A DNA stretch of 64,000 nt from Sympetrum striolatum (GCA_947579665.1 OX388343.1:86532254-86596253); one strand, 5' to 3'. Shown: positions 1 to 14,885, counted from the first letter of the stretch. Notes: a model not told the origin generated them from the sequence alone. Translations and numbers: made by a program.

Positions 1-450
1 TCCGATTAGCATCATTTTAGTCTAAATAGAGTCCATATATTTACTATATAACAATTTAATGATTCGACTGATTAAATAATGAGTAATATCTATAAATAGC
101 AAGTACAGTTAAAAATAATGAATTTCAGCAATAATTCAGCTGGAATTCCATGATAGAGTATGAGAAGTAAGTTACTGCTTATAAGATTTCCTAGAGTTAA
201 TAACATCTAAACTGCATTATCTACTAAGAGAAAGCAACAAAAAGTTTCAAAATATTTAAACATCAGATTCATCAATTGTATAAATACCCCTTCAAATCTG
301 AAAAATCAATTCTGTAACTCCCTGCCAAGTAGACATGAAATTCCAAGTTCCATACTTCAACGAACTCCCTCCCCACAAAGTTTTATGTAATGCGAGAAGA
401 ATGACTAAACAAGTAATTGGATTTTAAATCATATCCTGCACTTCCGTACC

Positions 451-554
451 TCTTGACTAAATATCTTAGATTTATCTTATAAGTTGAAATTTAATATTTA
501 TATCTTGACTAAATATCTTAGATATATCTTATTAGTTGAAATTTAATATTTATA
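451..554. repeat. 52-bp direct tandem duplication
   Basis: Two adjacent copies (451-502 and 503-554) of a 52-bp AT-rich unit beginning TCTTGACTAAATATCTTAGA, with only a few differences. It looks like a recent slippage or unequal-crossover duplication. No gene is associated. Confidence 0.85.
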
Positions 555-889
555 TAACTATTGGCTATTGATTGCACTACATATAAATATTAATTAATTT
601 CATCGTAATTATATATTTACTGATATTTCACTATAATTAATTAGGAGAATAGGAAAATAAAATCGATTGCAAGCAAATCCAAAATAATGATTATTTTTAA
701 AAAATTTCATCTATCGGACATTTGATGTTTCATTCCATAAAGTCTACGAAGGCAAATGCATTTAATTAAGCAGACTGGGTGCTCCAGTTAGATCGCAAGA
801 TTTTAATTCCATTCTCCGAATTTCTCTCTCTTCTTTTTTGCATTAATTCCAACCGTTACCACGCTGTGTGCCATGCATTCTCATAGCAG

Positions 890-1385
890 ACTATGTGCTA
901 TTCTATTTCCAGTGCGGATCGCAATACTCTGAGCAAATGGTGAGAGCTGGTCCTGTCTGCGGGGTTTACCCAGAAACCTTCGACTTGTCGACGTCTCCTA
1001 GGTCGGCTCACTCGACGTCGAGAAGCTGCTAACTGACCCTCTATAATCGACGCTACGTGTCTGGGAAACCCGTATCGAAAGAGTCCCCGGGCTTTGCCCC
1101 CATATTCGAAGGCCTCTTCGAGCGAACCTCCCAATTAACCACGAGGGAGCGCAGTGCAGCAGGTGTGCCCACTCTGGGGACGACTAATTGTGATGTGCAT
1201 GTGTACGGTTTCGGGCGTTCAAACAGCCTGTGTGAGTCCGAGAGGAAGATCTGCACCCCGGAAGGGAGGAGGACAAGGACGGCCGGAAGGGGATACATCC
1301 GATAGAGCTCGAAGAGGAAGTGATTAGAGGGAAATTTTGTGACCTCCCACGTCCTTGTCATGCGACGCTCCGCAATTGGGCCAGT
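890..1385. other. GC-richer island without a convincing gene
   Basis: About 500 bp clearly richer in G+C than its flanks. Short ORFs exist on both strands (minus 898-1134 and 1053-1361, plus 1057-1305), but they overlap each other, none matches a family I know, and none has obvious splice signals. It may be a conserved regulatory island in the receptor intron, an unrecognised exon or an old insertion. Confidence 0.35.
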
Positions 1386-3589
1386 CCAGGAAGTATACGA
1401 TGACCAAACTAAAATGATGGCTTTCTAAGAAATTCCAACATTATGAAAAAATAAGGACGGCCAATTAAATCATTCAGTAAAGTTTCACTGATTTTACAAA
1501 GTAATTTTATTTCTCATCCTTTTTTGGAGTTTCACAAAGTGAAGGCTCCGACCATCGATTTGATGATGAAGTAGTTCAATAAACGGCAAGATGAGTCTTG
1601 ACCTGGTGGTATTCCGTAACAAACATAAAGAGAATAAACTCATGAAGAACTATTATACTTCATCACGATAATATTGCGGTTCTTTTAATAATGGTTCGGT
1701 TAGTTTTTATTATTGTGGTAATGTGTAAACAAATCTATACACATTTATTATCTCTGTATGTGAAATAATTGAAACATTTCTAAATACAAAGTGTTCCTGT
1801 GAATTTTGTCTATCCGTCTCTTCCAGAACTCAAATAAAAACACAAAAAATTGATCGCCATTGGAAAAATGGTGAGTATAAATTTTAATATTAAAAGTTAT
1901 TTTTGCGAATCTATATGCTGCTTCAAAACTTTAACAGAAACATAAATAGAGAAATGAATATTTGGATAGAAGAAATGAGAATAAAAGCCATTGTAGCGAA
2001 CTTCTGGAGAAAAGTTAAAAGTTACAATCAATTTAATCAAATAGTATACCTAGTCATTGCCAAATACAAAAAAATCAGGTTAAATGAACTTATAAAGGAA
2101 ATTTGGAGCAAGAAATTCTGAGGGAATATAAATATATAGCTAGTTGAGGTCTCAAACCATATTAGAAAGAGAAAATGACGTGGAGGGAGACTTGACAAGA
2201 GAGGGGAATCGTAACAAACAAACATTGACTATCACATGAAGCAGATATCCTTACAAAGAGAATTTTTTAAGAACGCTGTTTGTGCAATTTCTTACTTCGC
2301 GGCCTCAATTGAAAACCACCGGAGACCTAAGGAAGAGGAGTAAATCACAGAAGAGCAAAGGAAAAAGAAAACAAAGCCGAGATTCCAAAGGTCACGCGAC
2401 AAAACAGAAAGAAAAACTAGGTCCAAAGTAATCTTGCTATTCTCCATTACAGAAATCAATAGCCGTATCGAAATCTTTTAGAGGACGTCGGAAACTTTGA
2501 CTGCGCCGAATCAATAAACGCGAGTACTTTTCAGAGAATTTGAAACAACACAAAGTAAAATTAAAATAACAGTTGGCTTGAGCTAAAAATTATGCATGAA
2601 AACGATCCAAGCATTGTACTTTATTCTGAGCAATAACAAAATTCATTTCTTAATAATCTTGGATATCCATGGCTTGTTAAACTGCGAGAAAAGTTTAGGG
2701 AAGGAGAGATTCGCTGTACCATTCTAAATTGTTTATTTTATTTTTTCAACTTTTCACCCTGACTTAACAGGTGATTAACTACGAGAAGTAAATCTTAATC
2801 TCCGCATTAAAATATCCACTCTCACTAATACCGTCAATGATTTGATATCTTTACACATTATCGTATAACATCTTTCCTAAAAGATAGAGCATATCTTTTT
2901 TTAATAAATGCATGCTGTCTCAATGATGAAGCCTTGGATATAGGGCAAAATTAAAGAACAAATACGAGATAATCATTCTCATAGAACGTATCACAGGTTC
3001 TGGAAGTAGTTTGCGAACAGTTATTTTCAGTTGGTTACTTTTAGGGAGACTTCTAGGTCTGCTATGCTCTGGAAGAAGATAGACGATCTAGGATTAATTC
3101 CAATTAATATGTAAGCATTATTAATTGTTATAATATAAGTAATTTCTATTTTTAATGCCCAAAATATCGAATTCTCTACTTTAACATTCTGATGCAAGAG
3201 AACAGAAAATATTTGGTTAACTTGCAAAAAAACTAAAAATCTGCTGAACTATTTTCAATGCGAATTCCTATATAGTGGTGTTTTGTTTCGCTTTATATAT
3301 TTCTAACAGAACTGCTTTCAAATCGAAAAAATAATCAATGATCAAACAAAATTTGTATTCTAAGCCAAATGAAAGATATTGTAAATAAAACAGTTATTAC
3401 AATATTAAATAAATCTTGTAATATTAGATTACTCACGCATTTTCATGTTTTTATTATCTCTTTTTTTCATGTTTTTAGCGATATTTTGATTCGATTTCCA
3501 TATCCATTAATTGTCTTCACAAATATAATGCTCCAAAAGTAAAAGATACCTACATTTAGATTTCTATCAACGAAACTGCTCAACAACAT

Positions 3590-4440
3590 CAGACGTAATT
3601 GTCATCACGTCTTTCGATGAAGTCGTACCCTCGAATATCCATTTCATTGACTACTCACACTAGCAAATTACATCGGCCAGTGTTTGTGGGAGCCCTATTT
3701 CTGCCTACCGTGCTGATTCATGAGAATACGAAGCATCGTTAATGATTTTCGCGTTAAGTATCTGCACCCTCCACACGTTTTCGCGCCAACGCTCTTCATT
3801 TCTGGCGTACTTCGTGCACTCTCGTGGGTGCCACTATTAGCAAGTGTTTCAGCAGCGCTCTATATGTAATAGATGTTACCGATCCAGCGGATTTGAGGCG
3901 CGAGGTTCATTAGTTTATTGCTGCAGGCGGAGACTCCATTATTGAGGTCATCCGCGGAGGGAAAAATAAATCCACGTGGAGGTGAAGCGGGCTGCTTAGA
4001 TACGAACCAATCTGAACAAGATGGACCAAAAAAGGAATAGGTAATCCATTCCGTTCGATATGGGCCCACGAAAAACAGCAAACATATACTCCGTAATCAA
4101 AAATTCCCGAGCGAAGGCCTTGTTTAATTAAGCGGAATCCTCTGGCACTTGGAAATAATTAACCACGCGTTGTCTGTTGATGCACCTCGCATCCCTGCCT
4201 CTCGTTTCGCATCTAGGACGCCGCCATGTATTCCGCGGCGGAAAGCGGAACTAATTCATGAAAAATTTATTTTTTTCCAGTCGCCCCATCCAGAAAGGGG
4301 TGAGCGGGAGAGAAGACAGTTAGCAACAGGCTAAGAGCGCCATGAATTCACTGTTTCGGGAAGCGAAAGATAAATCTGGGAAGGTGGGAGGGAGAAGGCG
4401 TGTGATACATCATAAATGAGCGCAGCCTAAGAAGAAAATC
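3590..4440. other. GC-richer island with homeodomain-type ATTA motifs
   Basis: A mixed-composition island inside the AT-rich tract. It contains TTTAATTAAGCGG near 4120 and AATAATTAACCACG near 4155, followed by a CpG-containing segment (4180-4250). Short ORFs (minus 3860-4081, plus 4149-4334) are not recognisable. The pattern suits a candidate intronic enhancer, but this is inference only. Confidence 0.3.
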
Positions 4441-4741
4441 CGCTTGACAAAAGTATTCTCAGGAGTGAATCACCTGTTTTCATGAGCGTGATTCCTTACG
4501 ATAAAATTTGGTTTCCGTGATCATATTTGATGGGTTAAAATCGGTTTTTCCAAAATAAAGGGCAGAGGAAAATATTTTTAAACTCTGAGCTAGAAAATAT
4601 TGATTCTCTGTGCTTTTATGACGCCCAGATGTCTTCCCTGATTTCGTAAAGCACTAATGCCATCCATTAAATCCCTGAAATTCGATATGTAATAATGATT
4701 CGAGGGAAGCATATACTTAAAAACAAATTATAGAAAAAAAA

Positions 4742-4782
4742 TGACCAAAAAGATAAAAAAATTACCAAAAAGATAAAAAAAT
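4742..4782. repeat. Short tandem repeat, about 20-bp unit, two copies
   Basis: Two adjacent copies of an A-rich unit (TGACCAAAAAGATAAAAAAA / TTACCAAAAAGATAAAAAAA). A simple low-complexity duplication with no visible function. Confidence 0.7.
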
Positions 4783-5639
4783 GTAAAAGTATGAAGCGCT
4801 ACCTATTTTAATCACCCTTTTGAAATCGAAGATAAAATAAGTAAAACAAAACTTTAATTAAATAAAATGATCTACGTTGAAATTACTATTGTGAAGATGC
4901 TACGTTATTTAATAATTTACTCTGATCACTCTGATTCACAAAACAATATATGTAGGCTAACACGAAATGAGCTGTGTAGGAAACAAATAGTATAGATTCG
5001 CACTTTCGAACAAAATCATCAGTTAAAATTAGTAGAACTTTCGTAATAAGAGCGTTAAGAAGTATGAAATCTGTTGGCATCAATGCTGAATGTATTTCTT
5101 TATTTTGAGGCTATTATATTAACTTTTGATTTCATTATAATGCGACATTATTTTATTAAAAACTTTGACGATAAATTTTAATGAAATGTCACATTCAGGG
5201 ATCATAGAGAGCAAAGGGTGAACCCATTAATAATCGAGTTAAAATATTGTAACTCCTTTAAAAGTGAGGGGATTCGACAGTAAAGACTATGCTACTTTTA
5301 AGATAATTAGATTGTACATAAGTATAATATAAGTCTTAAGAATGTAATTCTAAGCAGTCGGAAAGAAAAGTGACGTTAGGAATATTGCTATACTATATCG
5401 CCCCCTGAGATTACGATAGTTATATAGTCGTAAATGTGTTGTACTCCGTTTTAATTTTTCTCTGTTTGCCATTCGTTCGATTTTTTAATATTTTCCAAAT
5501 ATTTTAGGATCCTAATATCATCCAAATGTATTATAAATGCAAAATGGGATGAAAATAGTTAAATTTTTGCAAGTTTATTGAAAACATAAGGGAGTAGGAG
5601 CGTTAAACATATCTCCGATACGGAATTACAACCTCTTTA

Positions 5640-6120
5640 CCCACAAAGGTCAATGGAAGGATATGAAGAAATTCTTCATATGCGTCAACCCCTCACAGAC
5701 GCTTTGACAACATTAGCATGCCTCTCCAGAACGATGTCCAAACTTCCCCCATTCAGAGGATGCCATTGCTCACTCATGAGCAAGCCATAAATAAATGCTC
5801 CAACCCACTTGTTCCTCGTATGACACAAAAAAATTATCATTCTTCCGAAAGGTCATCCTTCATGCTTCCAACACGCGAGGGCAATTAACGGAGATCTAGA
5901 AATATACGTTTCCAAGCCGGGCTTAATTACGCTCCTTCCTCCGAAAGAAGGGAATACTTCATCCCCGGCAACGCAACTCCATCCGAATTTCTGTAGCGCG
6001 CCCCTCTCTCAACACTGCCATCTGCATGCATTCTGCCTCTTTGCAGTAATTAACTTTTGTCTGGGCCCCGCGGTTTCAACGAGATATACGCAACTAAAAC
6101 GCTGATCTCTTGGCCCATTT
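5640..6120. other. GC-richer island, candidate regulatory segment
   Basis: A GC-richer patch with several homeodomain-like cores (GGGCAATTAACGG near 5880, GGGCTTAATTACGC near 5930, GCAGTAATTAAC near 6045) and CpG-bearing sequence between. No ORF of note. A candidate conserved non-coding element of the receptor intron. Confidence 0.3.
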
Positions 6121-6829
6121 TAGGGTCGAATTTGAGTTTGACCTGACTAATTTCTAAGTCATTTTAGACCCTTGTACCAATTTCTAAAGAAACTTCATTA
6201 AGTCACGTGTTTGGGATGCTTGCTCATCTCACCTTCTGTAAACAATTGCCACAGAATATATAATGATACTGGGTGAATACTCTAATATTCAATATTTTAT
6301 TATGGACGCACTTGATGATGCAAGATTAGATCGCTGCCATTTTATCACATCGCTTGATTTAATTGAGTAATTTGCGAACAATATTAATTGAAATTTAACG
6401 GTAAAAACTGAATGGTTTCTATTGTAGTTTATTATTCATAATCAGATATATTCTGTAATTCCGCACTTAATGCATGATTAGATGAAATAAAGGAGCTCAT
6501 ATTAATGGCAGGGTCGTTATATGTCAGATTAAGTCTCTATTACATTCAATTCTAAACTTTAAATGCTAAAATGAGCTAACTTCGTAATGGAATTAGACAC
6601 GGAGAAGGAAATGATCAATAGAAGACCATTACTGCTATATCTGGCAAATCCAGTTTTAAATAGGAAATAAAACGAAATTTAACAGAAAAGCACCATAAAT
6701 TATTGAAAATCTTTGTCATAAGCATTTTCAATCTGAAGCATTAAAAACCTTCAATTATAAGGGTAGTCCTTTTATGAACTTGCAACAAATATAAAATGTA
6801 TTGCCCACGGGAGGTTATTCTGAAAGGTT

Positions 6830-6935
6830 TCCCCCCCGTCCTTGGGCCGGACTGATTGCATATTTATCTTGCAATCCCCCCTTCGACCGTTGCAACCTCA
6901 TAGCGATTAAATTAAATAAATAAATAAACAGTTCA
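6830..6935 (+). mobile_element. Possible LINE or retroposon 3' end with AAAT-type tail
   Basis: A locally GC-rich segment with C and T runs leads directly into a TTAAATAAATAAATAAAC tail. Similar (AAAT)n tails end the full LINE at 54.4 kb and other LINE 3' ends in this window. No coding sequence is attached, so the call rests on the tail only. Confidence 0.3.
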
Positions 6936-9479
6936 TAAGTTGAATAAATAGAATAAGGCAGAACATAACTCAAGCCGAGGATTCCAGTACTAGAATGCGG
7001 TCCACTGGATAATCTTTTATGCGAATTTCTCCATTTCTTACTTCGTATCTACTTAACCCTTAGTTCGTAAGAACAGTATGCTTTAATCAAATAATGAAAA
7101 AGTCCCTTCGATCTCTCTGAGAAACAGCCAAAAATATTACCCAGAAGAACATCTATTTCCTTTCTCTCCTGAGAAATCGATAAAGAGGATTCATAATCAA
7201 TGCTGTGACTTTAACTTATATATCTCGCCTGAGCGCGAATCCCTGAAGAAAGAAGCAGAGATTTCCGCAGCGAAAGGAACTTTATCAAGTTTGTCGAACC
7301 GCGAGATAAACAAGTCGAGTTTCCTCACGAGATTCGTGGGAAAAATCAAGAAAGTTGAGCAATAACTAATGAAGTAATATCGAATAACACGAAGAGCACT
7401 TCTCTTAGACTAACATAGGCAGATAGTGGAAACCAAAAGTAACGGCTTCTTAAAAATATGCTTTTTTCTTTTCAAAGGCTACTGAAAATTTTTTAATTTT
7501 TGTACTAGTATATTTTTTTTAATTTTAGACCCTCAAATAGCAGAATATGAAGTGAGATCAAAATGAAAAATTCATCAAAACCAGAGGCAAGGTCAATTCT
7601 ACACCAAAATAAGTAACCGGGTCTTACGAACGTATACAATATCCAAATTATTTCCTTCGACATGTTATATCACATTTATGTCTGTACTATATTATCGAAT
7701 AGCAAATTTACCGCTTCGATTTTAAGTTATCAAAGCCAAAAATGTCTTGCCTTTATGAAAATAAATATAAATAGGCAATGCCTTTAACTGACTAAACTAT
7801 AGAAAGAAACAGGTAATGTATTAAGGAAAACAACAGTATCCTCTGAAAAAAGATAGTATGACATATAACTTTACACTAAAGGAGTCAAAACATTGTAATA
7901 TAAAGACATGCTCAATCATTATTCACGCTTAATTACTCATTGACACCCGAGTTTTCAGGTATAACGTTTTACTTCAAATGACTTGATATAGTGATAATGA
8001 TAGAAATTAAATTAATGCTCTAACTTAATTTTCATCAGAGGGATTGAAATTTAGCAGGTAATGCCAAAATTAATCAATGGGGAATTTAAAAAAACACCCG
8101 TCAATCCCAATGGAAGGAGATTTCATGAAAACTAGCGTATGTTTGCTTTCACATCCGCATGAGTATTTCATCAAAATCATCGGGACAGCATCAGCCAAAA
8201 AGAAGTAGATAGATTCACTTTCCGACTCCTTCCTTCCGCAATGTATTCATCCGAACGATATTTAAGCATCGAGTATTTCAAGAGATACAGTATACATTAT
8301 TCTGCTGTCAGAATACTAAATTGTACACTCTATGGAATCTAAAATAAATTAATTTCAGTATATATGACAACGTAATATGTTGACATTTAGATATTTCCGA
8401 GAAACTAGGCAGAATTTCTCTGCGTGATTTTCTCCATCCAATCAACGCAATATCAGCTTTAATCAGTTTTTATCGGGTTCAGTGCGCCGTTAGTTCATTA
8501 TATATCATATTCTGACATAAAACGTGACAAATTCAACCTTGTTTGATTTTAATTTTTTTAAAGGGATGAAAGCTAGCAGAGTGAACTTGATCAAAATTGT
8601 ATAACTAAACGATATTAAATTTTATTCTAAATTTTTAATCACTCAATTAAAATATTTAGGAAAATTAAAATTTAGTTATATGAGGGAGGGATTTGTTACG
8701 ACCAAAACTACAAGATAGAAAACAATACACACCAAAATATCCAAAAGTATCTAAACCGTAAGATTTAAACAACAACCACCAACCATTTTTTTAAATTACT
8801 TATTTGTTTAGATTTAAAACCATCCAGAATGGAAACGCTATTCCGAATTTGATATGAACAACAAAAATGAATCCACTAAATTACGAAACTATTTTAAAAA
8901 TTTCGAGATATTACATGATAAAATAAAAATAATAAATTGAATTTTACAATAAATGTCTGAGAAATGGTTTAAGAGTTGAAACTGAGAGTCGAAACGCGGC
9001 GAGAAATCACACGATACGTCAATGAGGTTTGAATCAGGAGAAGGATTTAGGAAAAGGTGATAAAATGTCACTTACCGTGCATCGTTCGTTTGTGAAATAC
9101 ATTGAGATTTATTTTATCTTTGAAGAATAATGAAATTCCAAGAGGGAATATGGCGACATAATAAGGAAGGTACTAAAAATAGAGAATATGAATCCTCAGC
9201 AAAGTTATGGAGTAACATTCGCCTCACTTCCGCGATAAACATAAATATGGCTTAACCTACGATCGGAGTAAGCACTTTTGAGATCATCTTAAAAGATTAG
9301 ATTTTCTATATTGAAAATACAGGATTAGAAACGGACAGTTTAATATTCATACAAGAATATATCAGTTTTTATTTTGATGCCAAGTAGATATTTGACCGAT
9401 CCTGGCACGCAGATCGAAAAAATTCAATTCGGCGAAACAGTCCATAGCTATCCATAAAGTAACGCCCGAAAACTTTTTT

Positions 9480-9900
9480 ACGTTTCACGAAATTTTTCTT
9501 CCGCGAGACATTTTTTTCGCTCCATTACCTTCAGGTCCAATAAAGCGCGTCCGACCCGTTCCGAGATAAGAAAAAATGGATAAATAAAGCGGGAGCAATA
9601 CTTTCCCAAGACGTGGGCCCCTTCCAACGCAGACATAAAAAGAAGAATCGCCTCCCGCGAAGGGCCTGATGTCGCTCAATTCGCCTGGAGAAGAAATCCC
9701 TCAACCTGTGGAGTTCTCCACCACTCGTCGACCGAAAAGGAAGACCCGCACGGCCAACAAGAAAAGCTCCCCCAGTTCAAGAACGACGATCCAAACCAGT
9801 TGCTGCACTTGCGCCAACTTTATTCAAATTGGATCCGGAAATATCTCTTTACTCCAAAGGGAGTAATATACCGGTTAAACGAGGCGTTCTGAAATAATTT
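9480..9900. other. GC-richer island without a recognised gene
   Basis: Contrasting base composition with overlapping short ORFs on both strands (minus 9485-9679, plus 9669-9866). The plus ORF is basic and Ser/Thr-rich but matches no family I recognise. It could be an unrecognised exon or a conserved non-coding island. Confidence 0.3.
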
Positions 9901-12900
9901 CTCTTAATCGCATTCCTGTTTACTGCAATTGCCTCACGAGGATCCTCACGCCGGTATTATTACATTTGAATTATAAGATTCATAAAAGAGTACTGCATGG
10001 AGCTTTCAATATATTATACTATAAATTGGTAGATTCATGAGCCCAAATATCCCCTATTCAATATACTTTCTTTAGATTCTTGATAAAGCCATTGAAAAAA
10101 TCACTTGGAATGAAAATTTTCGTATTTGCAATAAAATGTTACAGATAATGATTGAGGTATACAATACATGTCATGCATGAGGAATATATTCAATACATTT
10201 GCCTGACATAAAGAATTCGAGGTTCGAACCAATACATTGTTCGTTCGTTCGACGAGTGCTACCAAATTTCTAAATCTAGGAAATCGAGTTCATTGTTAAA
10301 TTCTGTTATATAATGATACAAAGGGCAAATAAGACATACCAATTAAGATAAAATTATAGGCAAAAATATAATAAGGAAACAGATTTGAGAAAGCAGAATA
10401 GAAGAAATGGCGCAAAGAGCATCTGCGGATTGCATAATATCACTCATTTGACAAAAATATTAATATTCACGGAAATTCAAATGTTATTAAAGATTTCTAC
10501 GCTACGATACTCAAGAAATGAAATGGTGGTGGCGTTTTCAGTCTTCTGAGATGTTCTTTGATAACAACGAAAACTCTTTCAGCGGAACATCATGTGTTTC
10601 TGAGTATTTCATCTTCATTTTATCATGGCTTTAATTTGTTTGAGGACAAAAAGGAAAAAAAAAACTTTAAATGTATGCCATTCCCTTTAATGGCATTGTA
10701 AATCAGCAAAAAATAGCAAAAGCAAAAAGTAAAATAATTTATACTCTTTAGACGCTTCCGTGAACTTGTTCCCAAATGTCGTGCCGTTTCTTCCAAAACT
10801 CAAATAATATATTTAGTAAGAATGAAGAATAAAATTAGCGCTTAGTTGCATAATTTAAGGGTTTAAAGTTAAAATGGCTTTGATCTGGACAAAATTCATT
10901 TAAAAACATTTCTTTCTTATAAGATAGCCCTCATCTGTAAGAAAAATGGGTAATTGAGACAGTTTAACAAATCTTTTATCAAATTATACTTCTTTCGTCA
11001 TACTTGCATTTGATTTTGCTCTCTGATTTGGCGTAAAATATAGCATCACATGTCTGGAATAGGAAAATCAATGAGAGGATACTAAAACTGAACTCCTCAC
11101 CGAAAATAAGCATCAAACAAGCAGCATTCATCCCAATCTTTGTATGTTTACGCCTCGTCAGTCACTCTTCCTCACTATTGCTGGAATATTTTTCGAATTC
11201 TGATGCGTCAAATGCATGTCAGCAAGCAAAAATGAAATACGGGTTTGTTTTTTAACAAAGTAACTTGACATGCCATACCTCTCTGAAGGGATCATATTTT
11301 CTGCAAACAGGAATTTTTCGATTTCTGTCACTCATCGTTCAACAACGTTGCATTCAGATATTTAGGCAGAATATCAGTCGGATAAAACTTCAGCTTTAAT
11401 CTTCGATCTGACTTTAATTGAAAAATAGGATTATAATATAAATAAAAATTCGCCGAGAGAGCGTAAATGAATAGTGCCTGAGTATAGACCCTTTGACTTT
11501 AAACATAAAATTAATCTTTCATTGATCTGATATGAAGATAATAGAGTCATATAAGTTTAATCAAAAGGTACACACGTAAATCTTCAATACTTAATCCACA
11601 ATTGCAAATTAAATCTAGCATCCGAGTTCTGAGTGCGCCATAAAAATATGCTTCATGAATCTTTAGAGGCGAAAAATGCTCCGGGTCAAATAATTTTCTT
11701 TCTCCATTTCCGAAAGCCAACTAGTAGAAAACTTGAAAAGAGCAATAAAATGAAACAGAATAGGGCGTTTCAATTAAATGTTCAGAAAAAATAATTAAAA
11801 CGAGTTTATTCACTACAGATCGTTTTTCTTGCTCAAAATCTAAAAGAATTTTATCAGGTCAAGGCAACGTTTGACCATTAAGCATCAAACATTATTGAAT
11901 GTAAAAATACTGATTAGCCAAAAAAAGCCTACGTATTCAATGTTGGATAATCTCTCAACAATACGTAACAAGTTCTTTTAGTATAGTGAACATGTAAAAT
12001 CAATAAACAGATGTATTAAAAACCTTAAATTAAGACGATGGAAAGATAGAAAAGAAAAAGTGAGCTTTTATTTGATCACTTTACAAAATAATCTTTAGAT
12101 ACGGCAAAATATTCATTGCTATTTTTTACATATTTTCGAATAGATGTGACATTAAGGAAATTAGCAGATTAAATGTCAGCAAACCATCACTAGCAATAAG
12201 AATATAAATATATATTTGGCAGATTAAAAATTTAACTCATTATTTACATAGAGTGAGTGAAAATAATAAAATGAATACACCGGGAAAACAAGAGATCGTT
12301 TCTCAATGTTCATTCATTTAGAGATGTTGACTCGAAGAAATTTTATTCAGCTTCTTAATACATACCTATTTTACGTGAGTCGACTTATCACATGAAACTT
12401 TAGCAAGGCAATACAGAATTGAAATCCAATACAATGACAATGAATGATGTTACAAAGATCGGATACGCAACCTAATCTTATCAATGTTAGCAGTTAACGA
12501 AGCTGAAATAATATGGCTAAAAACATAAATTGTAATTCATAAAAGAGAACTCCGTGTTTGTAGATTCAACGTAAGTAAATGGAAATTTTTCTTCGGCTAT
12601 GTATGAAGAAACACTTCAAAACTAATCATCAATTTGGAAATAAGCGCTTACTCTTTCATAATCGCAGCAATCAAGCAAGAAATATACATCTTTTATAAGT
12701 TACTTACATGAAAAGTCTTCAGTTTAATATTCGATAGAAAACCTATAAGGACGATCGTTAATAAATCGCTTCTTAAAACTCGCTTAAAACGTAATTTATA
12801 TTTTCAAACAGTTTGATACTCCCTCGAAATTAATAATCAACATTTATCGTCCACATTACAAATTAACGAAAATGTTGCATTGTTAAAAGTGCCTCGACAG

Positions 12901-12914
12901 TTTAGGTAATTTTG

Positions 12915-12965
12915 CACATGGGATCCAACTGGGAATCGAACCCGAATCGAAATCGAATCGTTGAA
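12915..12965 (-). repeat. tRNA B-box-like remnant
   Basis: On the minus strand 12931-12943 reads GGGTTCGATTCCC, a perfect T-arm/B-box core, with a GATTCGATTTC-type repeat beside it. I find no A box at the proper distance and no acceptor pairing, so this is a SINE or tRNA-pseudogene scrap, not a tRNA gene. Confidence 0.35.
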
Positions 12966-14827
12966 TTCATGTGACAGATATTCATCTTTATAAAATAAAT
13001 CAGCCCGTAATTTTACTGAGAATTTATCATCTGAAAAGCCTCATTAACCCGAAGATATCCGCTGTCAATCCGGATATTTTTAGAATTCAGGAAAGATTTC
13101 GTTGCTCTTACACATTGAATATACGATTGTATTTTTTGTCCTGAATTAATTAATTAATTTACTGCATTTTTAATTTTCGATCCTTGTAATCGAGTTTTGT
13201 TTCTCTAGTAAAATGAATACAAATTTTGACATGGCGATTTAGTTTTCTCACCCGAGAGAGATTCGCTAAACCCCGAGACTTCTGATCAAACCTGTAAAGG
13301 TTGCAATCCCGGTAATACGTCTTAAAAATATACTTGATGAGGTTCTGAGTAAAAAATAAAAAACCGATAGACTAGGACGAAACTTACATAAGAGGGAAAT
13401 GTGTCCCAGATAAAAATGCTCCTTCTGGGGACAGGAAAGGAGAAATTAGTATTTTTTCTTCAAACAAGAAAGAGAAAATAAGGATAGAGATATGTTCTTT
13501 CGTAAACAACTTAAGAATCTTATTCAATTTCGTATTAGGCAATACAATGCCTCCTTCAACGTTATTATACTTAAAAAATGTATGTAAATAATATTACATA
13601 CATAATTATTTGTTCTATATATTCCTAATTCACTCTGCTTGGACTTATTTGAAATCGATTTCTTCAATGGATAAATAGTTCACTTTAAAAGATTAACAAA
13701 ATGGCTGATAAAAATAAACTGATGCTATTCTCCTTAAGTAGAGTAATGTTGTTAACGCAAATAAATTGTATCACCAGTTCATTATCCCACTCCTGGGTCC
13801 ATGTACCAACCAGAATACCATATGGATAAATAGAGCAGGAAATAACTCACGTAAACGAAACAAACATCCGGGAAAGACTATGGCTCTACTATGGTCGATT
13901 TTTTTAAGATCCCATTCAGTGGTTCTCCGAACAATTGATCTTCTAACCTTCTAGTATTGAAGATTCACTTCCCCTCACCCCTATCTATAAACTGGCGTTC
14001 ATCAAACTTTTTAGAGACTATGAACCATGAGCGCTTATTTGAAATTTAATGGCTTTTACATCCAATATGTAGGTTAATATCAATTTTCAGCTATCGCTAT
14101 GCATCACGCATACGTTCACCCATGCATAAAATTAGCATTAAATGATATGTGAAATAACAATTTTCAAAGCAGACCTACCATCGAGAGTTCGTCGTGATAG
14201 ACTTTATTCTGCTATCCCGTTCGCCTTTTGGTCATAGAATATTTCATAATCCAACATGAAGAGCTATAGCTATTTCAGCCATATATCTATATGCATTAAA
14301 CAGTCATTAACGATGATGATGAAATATTCCAAATTCCGGATTGGCCGTTATGACGATACACATGTATTTAATTATCTTTAGTTAAAGAGGAACATTTTTC
14401 AAACATGAATATCTCTGTATAAATCCTATTCGTCAAAATGAAATAAATATCTCTATCAAATAGTCCATCCATTTTATTAGAAACTGAAAAACAAAGAAAA
14501 TTTAACAATTTTATTCATCCAATTTTCCCATAAATAACGAATACGGTTTTCTTCTAGATGCAATAAATATCAGACATTCGAATAAGTCAAGACATGTTTA
14601 AAATGTATTTTAATGGAGGAAGAAGATTTCAGCTTTAACCGTTTCCAATTCATTTATGATGTCATGATTAAAACGCTCTCTTAAAACGAAAATCTTTTTA
14701 TTGTTTGCAACAGTAGCCAAAACTGTTATTATTCAAAGAATTTCATGAGCGCACGAGTCACCCTCGAAATTAAACCATTTCCAACACCCTAATGCAAATC
14801 TGACCCTTAAGTGATAAGGGAGTTCAG

Positions 14828-14885
14828 GGGCTCAGCCGTGGTGTGATGCCCGGACTACACGATTCAGTTCCACGTTTGAATAAAA
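14828..14885 (+). repeat. Degenerate tRNA-like SINE head
   Basis: GGCTCAGCCGTGGTGTGATG (14839 onward) resembles a tRNA D-arm/A box, followed about 30 nt later by a poor B-box-like GTTCCACGTTTGAA. No cloverleaf can be completed. Likely a decayed tRNA-derived SINE. Confidence 0.25.
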
